The notes: generated by a model from the sequence alone, not told the origin. A stretch of 41,600 bases of DNA from Shewanella sp. NIFS-20-20 (GCF_019209865.1 NZ_JAHUTT010000035.1:1-41600); one strand, 5' to 3'. Counted from the first letter of the stretch, positions 18,706 to 27,129 are shown. Numbers and translations: made by a program.

Positions 18706-19470
18706 ATGACTATGTCTAGCCCCTTGCAACCCCATGCGGTACATCGACTGCATCAATACCGTTTATCTTTAGCAACTAAAGCATTTGCTGCGAGAGGTCA
18801 TAAGTTGATCCGTTGCCCGCTATGTTTGTTATCTCAAACATTGTGTACTTGCAGCCAACGTAAACAGCTCAAGACGCAATCGGCCTTCTTATTACTTATG
18901 TATGATGGTGAGGTATTAAAGCCCACTAACTCAGGGCGGCTGATTGCTGATCTTATACCGCAAACCCATGCTTTTTTATGGTCAAGAACCGATGTCGATG
19001 CTGAGATGTTGGCAATACTCGCCGATCCACAATATCAACCTTTTGTGGTGTTTCCTGGCAGCTATGCCGACGCGGGCCAAACGATAGTTAACCAAATTGA
19101 CATGCAATCGCTGGCGGGCAAGCGACCGCTGTTTATTATGTTGGATGGCAGTTGGCGAGAAGCGGTAAAAATGTTTCGTAAAAGTCCTTATTTACAGGGC
19201 TTACCTATGCTGTCATTTGATGCCACTCAACTGGCGCGATACGCATTGCGTAAAGGCCAGCATGATTTTCAATTTGGCACGGCCGAAGTGGCAGTTATGG
19301 CATTAGACGCGATGGCTGAACACCTAAATTCACAGGCACTCAATGCGTGGTTTGAATTATTTGTTGAAGCATCATTGCTGGGACGAAACCGCCGCCCGAA
19401 AGATAGCCTTATTCCCATTGCGAAATATATTGAACACTTTAATGATTGCTATCAAGCGACGTTGAGCTGA
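18706..19470 (+). CDS. DTW-domain tRNA-uridine aminocarboxypropyltransferase (TapT/YfiP type)
   Basis: The DTW family attaches the 3-amino-3-carboxypropyl group of S-adenosylmethionine to uridine in tRNA (acp3U, position 47 for E. coli TapT). The roughly 254-residue protein has the N-terminal CPLC and CTC cysteine pairs of the family's zinc knuckle, and the signature LDGSWREAVKMF, in which DGSW replaces the usual DTW. Also typical are VVFPG and LIPIAKYIEHF-type C-terminal segments. Several starts are possible (TTG 18697, ATG 18706, ATG 18712); none has a clear ribosome binding site. In E. coli the gene neighbours patZ; here patZ lies 11 kb downstream. Confidence 0.85.
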   Translation: MTMSSPLQPHAVHRLHQYRLSLATKAFAARGHKLIRCPLCLLSQTLCTCSQRKQLKTQSAFLLLMYDGEVLKPTNSGRLIADLIPQTHAFLWSRTDVDAEMLAILADPQYQPFVVFPGSYADAGQTIVNQIDMQSLAGKRPLFIMLDGSWREAVKMFRKSPYLQGLPMLSFDATQLARYALRKGQHDFQFGTAEVAVMALDAMAEHLNSQALNAWFELFVEASLLGRNRRPKDSLIPIAKYIEHFNDCYQATLS

Positions 19471-19635
19471 TCCTTGAAACGCTATTGTTGAAACTTGTTT
19501 AATTGTACCGCGAACTTGCACTGGCGTGTTGAGCTAGGGTTGTGGAAATGTTGGGCTGGCGATTGGGGGGTAGTGATCCATTTCACAGTAAGGCTGGGAT
19601 ATTTGATGTAAACTAACTGATTACTTACGACAAGC

Positions 19636-19655
19636 TATCAACAAGCTTGTTGATA
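19636..19655. promoter_or_regulatory. 20-bp perfect palindrome ahead of the BCCT operon
   Basis: TATCAACAAGCTTGTTGATA is a perfect palindrome ending 5 bases before the AGGAG of the transporter gene. It may be an operator for a dimeric repressor, or a hairpin in the leader that affects ribosome access. The cognate factor is not recognisable and no regulator gene is adjacent. Confidence 0.65.
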
Positions 19656-19671
19656 ACGAGAGGAGTTGTTT

Positions 19672-21324
19672 TTGTCTGACAAAAGCCTTGAAGAGATCAT
19701 GTCACCGGATGGTGAAGTCAATCCCATCGATACCGATTACCGTGTGGGCCAAGATAATATTGCGTTAAGTATTGGTCCATTTGGTCTCGATTTTCATAAT
19801 CGTGTATTTATTATCTCCACCTTACTCAGTTTAGTGGTTGTCATCATCACATTGATGTTTCAACAAACGGTTGAACCCGCATTTACCGCAATTAAACAAT
19901 GGATTACCTCATCGTTAGATTGGTTTTTCCTGTCGACGGCTAACATCATTTTACTCGTGTGCCTCAGCTTAGTCTTGTCTCCTTTGGGGCGGGTCCGTAT
20001 TGGTGGCACCCAAGCCACGCCGGATTATGGCTATATTCCCTGGTTTAGTATGCTATTTGCCGCTGGAATGGGCATTGGCTTGATGTTCTTTGGTGTGGCT
20101 GAACCCATCAGTCATTACAGTGCCGCGGTCGGTGGACCCATTATCGATCACGGCTTACGTGTCGATATGGCGCCTATGCTGGGCGCGCTCAATGATCCTA
20201 GCAGTGCTCAAGATATTGCGATGGCATCAACCATATTGCACTGGGGTTTACATCCTTGGGCGATTTATTCAATGCTGGGCCTAAGCCTTGCTATTTTCAG
20301 TTTTAACAAAGGCTTGCCTCTCACTGTTCGTTCAATTTTCTACCCGTTATTAGGGGAGCGGATCTGGGGCTGGCCTGGTCACATCATTGATATTCTTGCG
20401 GTTGTTGCCACCTTATTTGGCTTAGCTACCTCGTTAGGTTTTGGTGCATCACAAGCGGCGGCAGGCTTAAATTATTTGTTCGGTGTCCCCCTCGGTACCG
20501 AGACACAAATCATCTTAGTCTTCTTTATCACCGCGATGGCTTTGATATCGGTATGGGCGGGGTTAAACGCCGGGGTCAAACGATTATCCGAAATCAACAT
20601 GGGCCTAGCCGCCTTATTGCTGCTATTTGTGGTGTTTGTGGGTCCTACGTTGGCCATTATCACTGGCTTTGCTGATAATTTGCTGTCTTATTTAAGGTAT
20701 CTCCCTGAGTTATCAATGCCTTTTAACCGTGAAGATAGCGGTTTTACTGAAGCATGGACTGCCTTCTATTGGGCGTGGTGGATTTCATGGTCGCCGTTTG
20801 TTGCCATGTTTATTGCACGAGTGTCTCGTGGCCGGAGCGTACGTGAGTTTGTGACATGTGTGTTGCTTATCCCATCCACAGCGTGTGTGCTGTGGATGAC
20901 AGTGTTTGGCAATACCGCGATAGATATGGTCGTTAATCAAGGTTATCAAGCGCTCATTGATGCTGAGTTACCATTGAAGCTATTCACCTTATTGCATGCC
21001 ATGCCGTTATCCAGTATTACCTCATTTATTGGTATCGTATTAGTGGTCATTTTCTTTGTGACCTCCGCAGATTCGGGCTCATTAGTGATAGACACTATCG
21101 CTGCTGGTGGAAAAACTGATGCGCCTCGGGCACAACGAGTCTATTGGTGTAGCTTCCAAGGAATCGTTGCTATCGTATTGATTTTAGGTGGTGGTCTCAC
21201 GGGATTACAAGCGATGACCGTGTCGGCAGGCTTACCTTTTGCCCTGATCTTATTGGTGGCTTGTGTGTCACTGATCAAAGGCTTGCTGTCTGAACCGCGA
21301 CCTAAACATAAGGACATGGCGTGA
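19672..21324 (+). CDS. BCCT-family (betaine/choline/carnitine) transporter
   Basis: Inner-membrane carrier with about 12 helices that imports quaternary ammonium or related compounds driven by sodium or protons. The 550-residue protein has the family core: GYIPWFSMLFAAGMGIGLMF, FGVAEPISHY, ILHWGLHPWAIY (substrate-site tryptophans) and FYWAWWISWSPFVAMFIAR followed by SRGRSVREF. A cytoplasmic N-terminal tail of about 45 residues is acidic. Substrate and ion cannot be set from sequence. TTG 19672 is preferred over TTG 19666 because AGGAG then lies at six bases instead of directly abutting. Its stop overlaps the next start by four bases. Confidence 0.9.
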   Translation: MSDKSLEEIMSPDGEVNPIDTDYRVGQDNIALSIGPFGLDFHNRVFIISTLLSLVVVIITLMFQQTVEPAFTAIKQWITSSLDWFFLSTANIILLVCLSLVLSPLGRVRIGGTQATPDYGYIPWFSMLFAAGMGIGLMFFGVAEPISHYSAAVGGPIIDHGLRVDMAPMLGALNDPSSAQDIAMASTILHWGLHPWAIYSMLGLSLAIFSFNKGLPLTVRSIFYPLLGERIWGWPGHIIDILAVVATLFGLATSLGFGASQAAAGLNYLFGVPLGTETQIILVFFITAMALISVWAGLNAGVKRLSEINMGLAALLLLFVVFVGPTLAIITGFADNLLSYLRYLPELSMPFNREDSGFTEAWTAFYWAWWISWSPFVAMFIARVSRGRSVREFVTCVLLIPSTACVLWMTVFGNTAIDMVVNQGYQALIDAELPLKLFTLLHAMPLSSITSFIGIVLVVIFFVTSADSGSLVIDTIAAGGKTDAPRAQRVYWCSFQGIVAIVLILGGGLTGLQAMTVSAGLPFALILLVACVSLIKGLLSEPRPKHKDMA

Positions 21325-23201
21325 GTATTGAGATTAGCGAGGTTATGGACTTCATTCGGCAATATCCGCCTTTTGAGTCCTTACCTGCAGAAGTGATTGC
21401 CGATATCTCACACCATATTGAGGTGCAATATGTGCGTCAGGGCGCGCAAATATTGGCGCTTGATGACGACATTCATCACTTATACATGGTGCGTTCTGGC
21501 GTTGTCGAAATACATCGCGCCAGTGGTCAATTACAACATCGGCTTGCCGCAGGCGAATTATTCGGTCAGATGGGCTTATTACTCAACAATAAGGTAAGGC
21601 TACCGGCTAGGGCGCAAGAAGATTGCCTGCTTTATTGTATCAGTGAAACCATGTTTCATTTCTTGATCAAACACTATGTTGATTTTGCTAACTTTGTAGA
21701 GATCGAGAGTCGAGTGCGATTGCAGCAGGCCGTTTCGACGCTGGAGGATAATACCTTTACCGGAGTGAAGGTCAGCAGTCTAATCTCACGTGAGCTGGTC
21801 ACCTTAGCAAAATCTTGTACTATCGCCTGCGCTGCTCAAATTATGGCGACTGAGGATGTATCTTGCTTATTGATCACCGATCCTGACAAACCGATCAGTG
21901 GCTTTGATGATGAAGATCAAGTGGTGGGGATGATCACTGATAAAGATTTTCGTACTAAGGTGGTGGCCGCAGGGCTCGATATCGAACGACCGGTCGAAGA
22001 CATCATGACCACGGGGATCATTCAAGTCGACAGTAATGCTTACGTATTTGAAGCCATGTTAATCATGCTCAAGAACAAGTTGCACCATATTCCAATTGTT
22101 AAAGGTAAACGTAGTATTGGGGTCATTGCGATGTCAGATTTACTGCGTTACGAATCTCATTCGAGTTTATTATTGGTACGTGCCATTTGGCAGCAAACCA
22201 CTGTTCAAGATGTTGCTGCGTTACGCTCGCAAATTTTAGATTGCTTCACCCGCTTGGTTGAGCAAGATGCTAATTCCCACATGATAGGTAGTGCGATGGC
22301 GGTGATTGGCCGCAATATGATCCAAAAACTTATCGAATTGTTCGAGCAATCTCAAGGGCCTGCGCCATTACCTTTTGCGTTTATGATTTTAGGCTCTATG
22401 GCGCGTGACGAGCAATTACCAGTAACAGATCAAGATCATGCCATCATTTTAGATGACGCTGTCACTGAGTCAGACATGGGCTATTATAGGGCACTGGCGG
22501 TGTTTGTTAGTGATGGCTTAGCCGCAGCCGGTATTGCATATTGTCAAGGCGGGATCATGGCCACTAATCCACAATGGCAAATGACATTAGCGCAGTGGGA
22601 GCAATGTTTTGGTCAGTGGATTGATAATCCCAATCATCGTTCACTCCTCGATGCTAATATTTTCTTTGATTTAGACTGTGTCTATGGCCGTCAAGATTGG
22701 GTCGAGCAATTAACCAGTGTTATTAATCGCCGCGCGAAACGAAATAACCGATTTTTAGCCGCGATGGCGCATAATGCCTTAAATCGCACGCCACCTTTGG
22801 GATTTTTCAAAGGGTTTGTGATGGAGCAAGATGGTCGTCAACGTAATGTTATCAACCTAAAGCGGCGGGGAACGGCACCTTTGGCAGACCTGATCCGAGT
22901 ACATGCCTTGGCGGTAGGATCCCGCGCGCAGAACTCTTTTGACCGCTTAGATGACATTATCAGTGCGGGTATTTTACCCAAGGGGCGGGGTGAAGACTTA
23001 CGGGCTGCCATGGAGTGCATCTCGTTAGTGAGGATCCGCCAGCAAGCGTTAGCCATCAAAGCCAATGAACAACCCAATAACGATGTCTTACCCGATAATT
23101 TATCCGACTTTGAACGTCGAACCTTAAGAGACGCTTTCCAAGTATTATCCCATGCGCAAAAATTTCTTAAGTTTCGCTATCAGCCGAATCGGAGTGCATA
23201 A
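21321..23201 (+). CDS. cNMP-binding / CBS / DUF294 nucleotidyltransferase-like protein
   Basis: Predicted cytoplasmic signal protein of 626 residues in four parts: a cyclic-nucleotide-binding fold (about 12-130), a CBS pair (about 155-280, with MITDKDFR and HHIPIVKGKRSIGVIAMSDLL), a DUF294 putative nucleotidyltransferase (about 305-440) whose motif GSMARDEQ (358-365) and TDQD (369-372) keeps the catalytic Asp-x-Asp, and a DUF294 C-terminal domain (about 480-620). Ligand and target are unknown. The GTG start overlaps the transporter stop (GTGA) with AAGGA six bases ahead, so translation is coupled. Proteins of this layout commonly sit next to a sodium:solute symporter and a DnaQ-like exonuclease; here the transporter is a BCCT. 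Confidence 0.9.
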   Translation: MSIEISEVMDFIRQYPPFESLPAEVIADISHHIEVQYVRQGAQILALDDDIHHLYMVRSGVVEIHRASGQLQHRLAAGELFGQMGLLLNNKVRLPARAQEDCLLYCISETMFHFLIKHYVDFANFVEIESRVRLQQAVSTLEDNTFTGVKVSSLISRELVTLAKSCTIACAAQIMATEDVSCLLITDPDKPISGFDDEDQVVGMITDKDFRTKVVAAGLDIERPVEDIMTTGIIQVDSNAYVFEAMLIMLKNKLHHIPIVKGKRSIGVIAMSDLLRYESHSSLLLVRAIWQQTTVQDVAALRSQILDCFTRLVEQDANSHMIGSAMAVIGRNMIQKLIELFEQSQGPAPLPFAFMILGSMARDEQLPVTDQDHAIILDDAVTESDMGYYRALAVFVSDGLAAAGIAYCQGGIMATNPQWQMTLAQWEQCFGQWIDNPNHRSLLDANIFFDLDCVYGRQDWVEQLTSVINRRAKRNNRFLAAMAHNALNRTPPLGFFKGFVMEQDGRQRNVINLKRRGTAPLADLIRVHALAVGSRAQNSFDRLDDIISAGILPKGRGEDLRAAMECISLVRIRQQALAIKANEQPNNDVLPDNLSDFERRTLRDAFQVLSHAQKFLKFRYQPNRSA

Positions 23202-23206
23202 CCGCG

Positions 23207-23905
23207 ATGACCAGCACCATTAATGCGTGGTCGCAATACTATCAGGCTCGTCATCAACGGGCACAAAACCCCGTCATAAAAGCTTTTTTTGGCCACGGTT
23301 GTGTGGCGCCTCTGACACCGCTATCCGAGGTTGAATTTGTGGCCATGGATTTTGAAACTACCGGCCTTGATCCTGCCATTGACGATATTATCAGTATCGG
23401 GATAGTTCCATTTTCATTAGGTACAATCCCACTATCGACGAGCCAACATTGGCTATTAAAGCCTCAAGCGGTGTTAGATGAAGGCTCGGTTATCATCCAC
23501 GGTATTACCCATAGCCATATTGATAATGCCCCTGATCTACAGGAAGTCTATTCACAATTACTCAAGGCCATTCGCGGCAAAATTGTGGTGGTGCATTACC
23601 GCCCGATTGAACGGGAATTTTTGGATAATGCCCTAAAAACACGGTTGGGGGAGGGAGTACGCTTTCCTCTGATCGATACCATGGAAATAGAACACCGAGT
23701 TCATGGACGATCAAAACCATGGTGGCAGTTTTGGCCAGTGAGCACCCCATCGCTGCGATTAATCGATAGTCGTGAACGTTATCATCTGCCTCGATATCAG
23801 CAGCATCATGCATTAACTGATGCGTTGGCCACCGCTGAGTTATTTCAAGCTCAAATCGCGTGGCATTATCAAACCACGACCCCGCTTAATACCCTCTGGT
23901 GTTAA
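23207..23905 (+). CDS. DnaQ-like 3'-5' exonuclease, partner of the DUF294 protein
   Basis: 232 residues, begins 5 bases after the DUF294 gene. Exo I is AMDFETTG (D48, E50), Exo III is HHALTDA (H200, D205). Exo II reads HYRPIEREFL instead of HNAPFDxxFL, with E135 where the metal-binding aspartate normally sits. The substrate is unknown; it may act on RNA, DNA oligomers or a nucleotide signal rather than on replication errors. It is not the polymerase subunit, which is dnaQ at 12765. The stop codon overlaps the stop of the next gene on the other strand in the sequence TTAA. Confidence 0.85.
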   Translation: MTSTINAWSQYYQARHQRAQNPVIKAFFGHGCVAPLTPLSEVEFVAMDFETTGLDPAIDDIISIGIVPFSLGTIPLSTSQHWLLKPQAVLDEGSVIIHGITHSHIDNAPDLQEVYSQLLKAIRGKIVVVHYRPIEREFLDNALKTRLGEGVRFPLIDTMEIEHRVHGRSKPWWQFWPVSTPSLRLIDSRERYHLPRYQQHHALTDALATAELFQAQIAWHYQTTTPLNTLWC

Positions 23906-24453
23906 CAGCCTTTATCGAAGATTAAGGTATCAAACTTGGCACTGGCTTGGGCGGTGGCTTTAGTTTGCGCATAAATTAACATGCAAGTTTGCCACCAAGC
24001 GTTATCTTTCATTTCATTGGGAAATATCACGATGTGGGCGGTATCGTCAACGCCTGAAATTGCTAAGGTCATATTATCTGCCAATGGCACAAAACATACT
24101 TGATTGGCGCGGGTAAGATCGTCGCAACTTGGATTGGCACTCCGATAGTCATTAAAGCCACCAGCAGGAATGCCCATGGCGTCTAACATTGTGTTTGGGG
24201 TTGGGTCACCTCGATAAAATGCCATCTGACGCCCATCAAGACTCAGTGCACCCGTGCCATCAGGGAGGTTTGCTATGTTTGCCTCTTCGGTTAACAGGGC
24301 ATAGGTTGATACAAACACTTGTTGATATTCTAATAAAATCTCTTGGCGACTTTTATGCCATACCAACAAGTAAAACAGCGCTGAAAATAGGATCATTACT
24401 GCAAGTAATGGGACGATTAAGCGTGCGATTTGGTGTTGCCTTGCGAGCTCCAT
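23902..24453 (-). CDS. Hypothetical membrane-anchored protein
   Basis: Not recognised. 183 residues: a short basic N terminus (MELARQHQIAR), one membrane helix (about 12-34), then a soluble part that should lie in the periplasm, with cysteines in PSCDDL, NQVCFV, QTCML and the C-terminal residue. Start 24453 follows AAGGGG; the longer reading from 24495 adds a segment ahead of the helix and has weaker support. It converges with the exonuclease gene, their stop codons overlapping. No context for function. Confidence 0.7.
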   Translation of the reverse strand: MELARQHQIARLIVPLLAVMILFSALFYLLVWHKSRQEILLEYQQVFVSTYALLTEEANIANLPDGTGALSLDGRQMAFYRGDPTPNTMLDAMGIPAGGFNDYRSANPSCDDLTRANQVCFVPLADNMTLAISGVDDTAHIVIFPNEMKDNAWWQTCMLIYAQTKATAQASAKFDTLIFDKGC

Positions 24454-24539
24454 AATGACCCCTTGATAAGAATACTGGCTTGAAAGCATAGGCAATCTTT
24501 TGGTTGTCTAGCAAATTTTATCACAAGATAATCCATGGT

Positions 24540-24579
24540 GTTGGCATGTTGGCATGTTGGCATGTTGGCATGTTGGAAT
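24540..24579. repeat. Short tandem repeat, unit GTTGGCAT
   Basis: Four perfect copies of GTTGGCAT followed by the variant GTTGGAAT, in the interval between a minus-strand and a plus-strand gene. An 8-base unit is not a multiple of 3, but it is intergenic, so copy-number changes would alter spacing to promoters rather than frame. Confidence 0.9.
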
Positions 24580-24683
24580 AAATTCAGGTCACAATGACGG
24601 TCATTTAATAAAGGATGATTGATTAATATAGGCTAAAGGATCATAATTTTGCTTTTAATGGTGTAACCATACAAAAGGTGATT

Positions 24684-25178
24684 ATGGAATGGCAATATTT
24701 GGGTGCAGCACCTAAAGCAGGCAGAAAATTATTATTGATCCAAGAGGATGAAATCCCGTTAGTGATGCCATTATTGTATCGCTACATGACCAAGGAGTAT
24801 TTACGCCGTAAACCTGATTGGTTCCAGTGCCGTCTAGCGCCAGAGCAATCCTTAAGTCAGCAAGCGCTATTTATTGAACTGAATCAACATATGCGTCTAT
24901 TGCTTGAGCACAGACGTCAACGAAATGCAGAACAATTGCAACAGGCATTGATTTTGACTAATCAAGGGATTAATCAGTTTTTCAGTGATCTTGGCTGGCG
25001 GATGGTGCGTAGGGAATTTTCCCAGATAAAAAAACGTCAGAAAAAAGGCCATATTGAGGTCAGTAAGGACATTATCGAACGGCTTAGATTGTATATGGCC
25101 CAGCATCAATTCGATAGTTTTGATGATGCCATTGATAACCTATTGTGTATTGAATTAGAAGAAAATTTCTCAGAATAG
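24684..25178 (+). CDS. Hypothetical basic protein, possible ribbon-helix-helix C terminus
   Basis: Not recognised. About 164 residues, rich in glutamine and basic residues, predicted mostly helical. The last 50 residues (RQKKGHIEVSKDIIERLRLY and onward to FDDAIDNLL) have the beta-alpha-alpha pattern of a ribbon-helix-helix DNA-binding fold preceded by a basic stretch (QIKKRQKK). The region is only a loose structural match and I do not assign DNA binding. ATG 24684 with AAGG just upstream is preferred over GTG 24678. A 13-bp palindrome, AATGACGGTCATT (24593-24605), lies in its leader. Confidence 0.7.
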   Translation: MEWQYLGAAPKAGRKLLLIQEDEIPLVMPLLYRYMTKEYLRRKPDWFQCRLAPEQSLSQQALFIELNQHMRLLLEHRRQRNAEQLQQALILTNQGINQFFSDLGWRMVRREFSQIKKRQKKGHIEVSKDIIERLRLYMAQHQFDSFDDAIDNLLCIELEENFSE

Positions 25179-25268
25179 ATGGCAGATACACATGGCAGGT
25201 TTATACTGTGTTAATTGATTGTAATTAATCAATGCTCATTAATTGTTCATGACTACAAGGAGTTAACT

Positions 25269-25616
25269 ATGCCAACAGAAGCATTCAAGGATGACAAACA
25301 TCAGGGGCAATTGTCTGTTCTTTGTCGAGTCGAGCCCGGTTGCCTAGGTCCCAATGGTTTAGATCACATTGAAGAGTTTTGCTTACTGGCCAATCGCGCG
25401 ATCCCGCAGATGAGTTCTGGTTTTGCTTTGTGGCAGTTTACCCCACGTTACGACAAATCCTTGCCTGAATTGCAATACTTACTCAATGATAAGGTCCTGA
25501 CTCAAGTTCAGGCCGAGCGATATTTAGAGTTAAATCATTACGAACTCGATGAATTCGAAGAAAAATTACATGAACGTTTATCAAAATTAATCAATCAGTA
25601 TTTAGCTAGGCAGTAA
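25269..25616 (+). CDS. Hypothetical 115-residue cytoplasmic protein
   Basis: Not recognised. 115 residues without signal or membrane segment, acidic and helical toward the C terminus. CRVEPGCLGPNGLDHIEEFC near the N terminus has two cysteine-glycine turns and looks conserved. ATG 25269 has AAGGAG seven bases ahead, which settles the start. It is the second of two short plus-strand genes of unknown role. Confidence 0.8.
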   Translation: MPTEAFKDDKHQGQLSVLCRVEPGCLGPNGLDHIEEFCLLANRAIPQMSSGFALWQFTPRYDKSLPELQYLLNDKVLTQVQAERYLELNHYELDEFEEKLHERLSKLINQYLARQ

Positions 25617-25676
25617 TAACTTGGCGTTAAGGCTAATTTAGTTCATGCTAATCTCTTTGGCTGAAGTAAGGTCATT

Positions 25677-26375
25677 ATGAACATGGCAACTCGTCACCTG
25701 CTAATTACTGGTGCCAATCGGGGAATAGGCCTAGGGTTAGTTCGCCTATATTTACGTGCCGGTTGGCAGGTAACTGCCGCATGTCGCTCACCTGAGCGGG
25801 CTCAGCAGTTACTCGAATTGACCCAAGATTATCCGTTGGAGATAGTTGAACTGGATGTTCAGTGTCATCAAGCAATTATCCAACTCGCCAACGATATCCA
25901 AACCCCCATTCATTTACTGATTAATAATGCCGGATACTATGGGCCCAAGTCGGCCGCTTTCGGTGATACGGATGCTGAACAATGGATGCAAGTGTTTGGC
26001 GTGAATGTCATTGCGGTGCAAAAAATGGCAGAAGCTTTCTTGGAGCATTTACAAGCGGCTAACGGCGCGATTATTGCGAATATCTCTTCAAAAATGGGGA
26101 GCATGACAGACAATCAAGGGGGAGGAAGCTATTTATATCGCTCATCTAAGGCGGCACTTAATGCGGTCGTTAAAAGCCAATCAATAGATTTAGCCCCTGC
26201 CAAGATAGCTTCTTTGGCGATTCATCCCGGCTGGGTGCAAACTGAGATGGGGGGGCCTAATGCATTGATTACCGTCGAGCAAAGCAGTGCTGGGATAAAG
26301 CAATTACTCGATGGCTATCATGAGCAAATGAATGGCGGCTTCTTTGATTATCAAGGCGCGGCCATTGCTTGGTGA
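25677..26375 (+). CDS. Short-chain dehydrogenase/reductase
   Basis: NAD(P)-dependent oxidoreductase of the classical SDR family, 232 residues. Seen: TGANRGIG cofactor motif (about 10-17), NNAGYYG (about 83-89), the catalytic serine of NISSKMG and the YRSSK (YxxxK) active site about 17 residues later, and HPGWVQTEMGG. The short form and the pattern around HPGWVQT resemble the CsgA-type subgroup. Substrate unknown. AAGGTC precedes the ATG. Confidence 0.88.
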   Translation: MNMATRHLLITGANRGIGLGLVRLYLRAGWQVTAACRSPERAQQLLELTQDYPLEIVELDVQCHQAIIQLANDIQTPIHLLINNAGYYGPKSAAFGDTDAEQWMQVFGVNVIAVQKMAEAFLEHLQAANGAIIANISSKMGSMTDNQGGGSYLYRSSKAALNAVVKSQSIDLAPAKIASLAIHPGWVQTEMGGPNALITVEQSSAGIKQLLDGYHEQMNGGFFDYQGAAIAW

Positions 26376-26398
26376 ACCGTCAATTGTCACCAATGCAC

Positions 26399-26423
26399 AG
26401 GGGCATCAATACTGCCCCTTGTT
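26399..26423. terminator. Hairpin between the SDR gene and trmJ
   Basis: AGGGGCA (26399-26405) and TGCCCCT (26413-26419) form a 7-bp stem with a 7-base loop between two convergent genes, followed by TGTT. The T run is weak; a shared terminator is likely from position. Confidence 0.5.
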
Positions 26424-26445
26424 AGTCACTGACGCCAGCAGGGTA

Positions 26446-27129
26446 TTAGTCTTTATCAATCTTTTTCAATACATCATTTAACAGTTGATGAGTCATATTG
26501 ACGTCACGTTGATCTAGGCTAGTTAAATGTTCGAGCCACCAGCGATGTAACTTATCCTGTGTCGTCACGTTGAGCTTATCTAACAGTAACTCCCCCTTAT
26601 TCTTCAAGGCTTGAATACTGCCCTGGCTTGCGGGGGACGATTGTAGGCCAATGGTGCGACTCACCTGACTCAATGCATAACTATACACCATAACGGCTTG
26701 CGCCAGATTTAACGAGGGATAGTCGTTGGCTAGGGGCACGTAGGAGTAACGATCACATATTTGGAGCTCTTGGTTGGTTAACCCTGAGGACTCACGGCCG
26801 AATACTAAGGCGACATCCATTGCGCTGCTATGTTGCAGTTCCTCAGCTAATTGCTCAGGCGTCACATAAGTTCGGCTTTGACCACGCTCACGAGCGGTGG
26901 TGGCTACCATTAAGTCAAATTGCGGTCTCAATGCTGCTAATGTGGGGGCGGTTTCAATGCGGGTTAAGATGTCCGTCGCTCCGTGAGCAAGCCATTGTGC
27001 TTCCGGGGCTAAATGCTGTTCAGAGTTGACAATGACTAGCCGAGTAAATCCCATGGTTTTGATGGCGCGGGCGGCGGCTCCTATATTGGTCGCTCTAGCT
27101 GGCTCTACTAAGACAATTGTAAGGTTCAT
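26446..27129 (-). CDS. trmJ: tRNA (cytidine/uridine-2'-O-)-methyltransferase TrmJ
   Basis: Methylates the 2'-hydroxyl of nucleotide 32 in several tRNAs using S-adenosylmethionine. The 227-residue protein has the SPOUT trefoil-knot motifs: VLVEPARATNIGAAARAIKT at the N terminus, FGRESSGLTNQE, and VPLANDYPSLNLAQAVMVYSYAL. The C-terminal 70 residues form the helical extension seen in TrmJ. Start 27129 is supported by GGAAG upstream and the usual N terminus MNLTIVLVEP; the longer reading is discarded. Confidence 0.93.
   Translation of the reverse strand: MNLTIVLVEPARATNIGAAARAIKTMGFTRLVIVNSEQHLAPEAQWLAHGATDILTRIETAPTLAALRPQFDLMVATTARERGQSRTYVTPEQLAEELQHSSAMDVALVFGRESSGLTNQELQICDRYSYVPLANDYPSLNLAQAVMVYSYALSQVSRTIGLQSSPASQGSIQALKNKGELLLDKLNVTTQDKLHRWWLEHLTSLDQRDVNMTHQLLNDVLKKIDKD

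Noticed and set aside
23207..23905. Second DNA polymerase III epsilon subunit
   Set aside because: It has only the exonuclease fold, an altered Exo II motif, and lies in the transporter operon; the true dnaQ with rnhA is at 12.8 kb.
24540..24579. CRISPR array
   Set aside because: The units are 8 bases with no spacers.
24684..25178. MatP, the Ter-organising protein
   Set aside because: The C terminus shares a ribbon-helix-helix-like pattern and a basic stretch, but the typical N terminus (MKYQQLENLE) and the RRKRHFNAE motif are missing.
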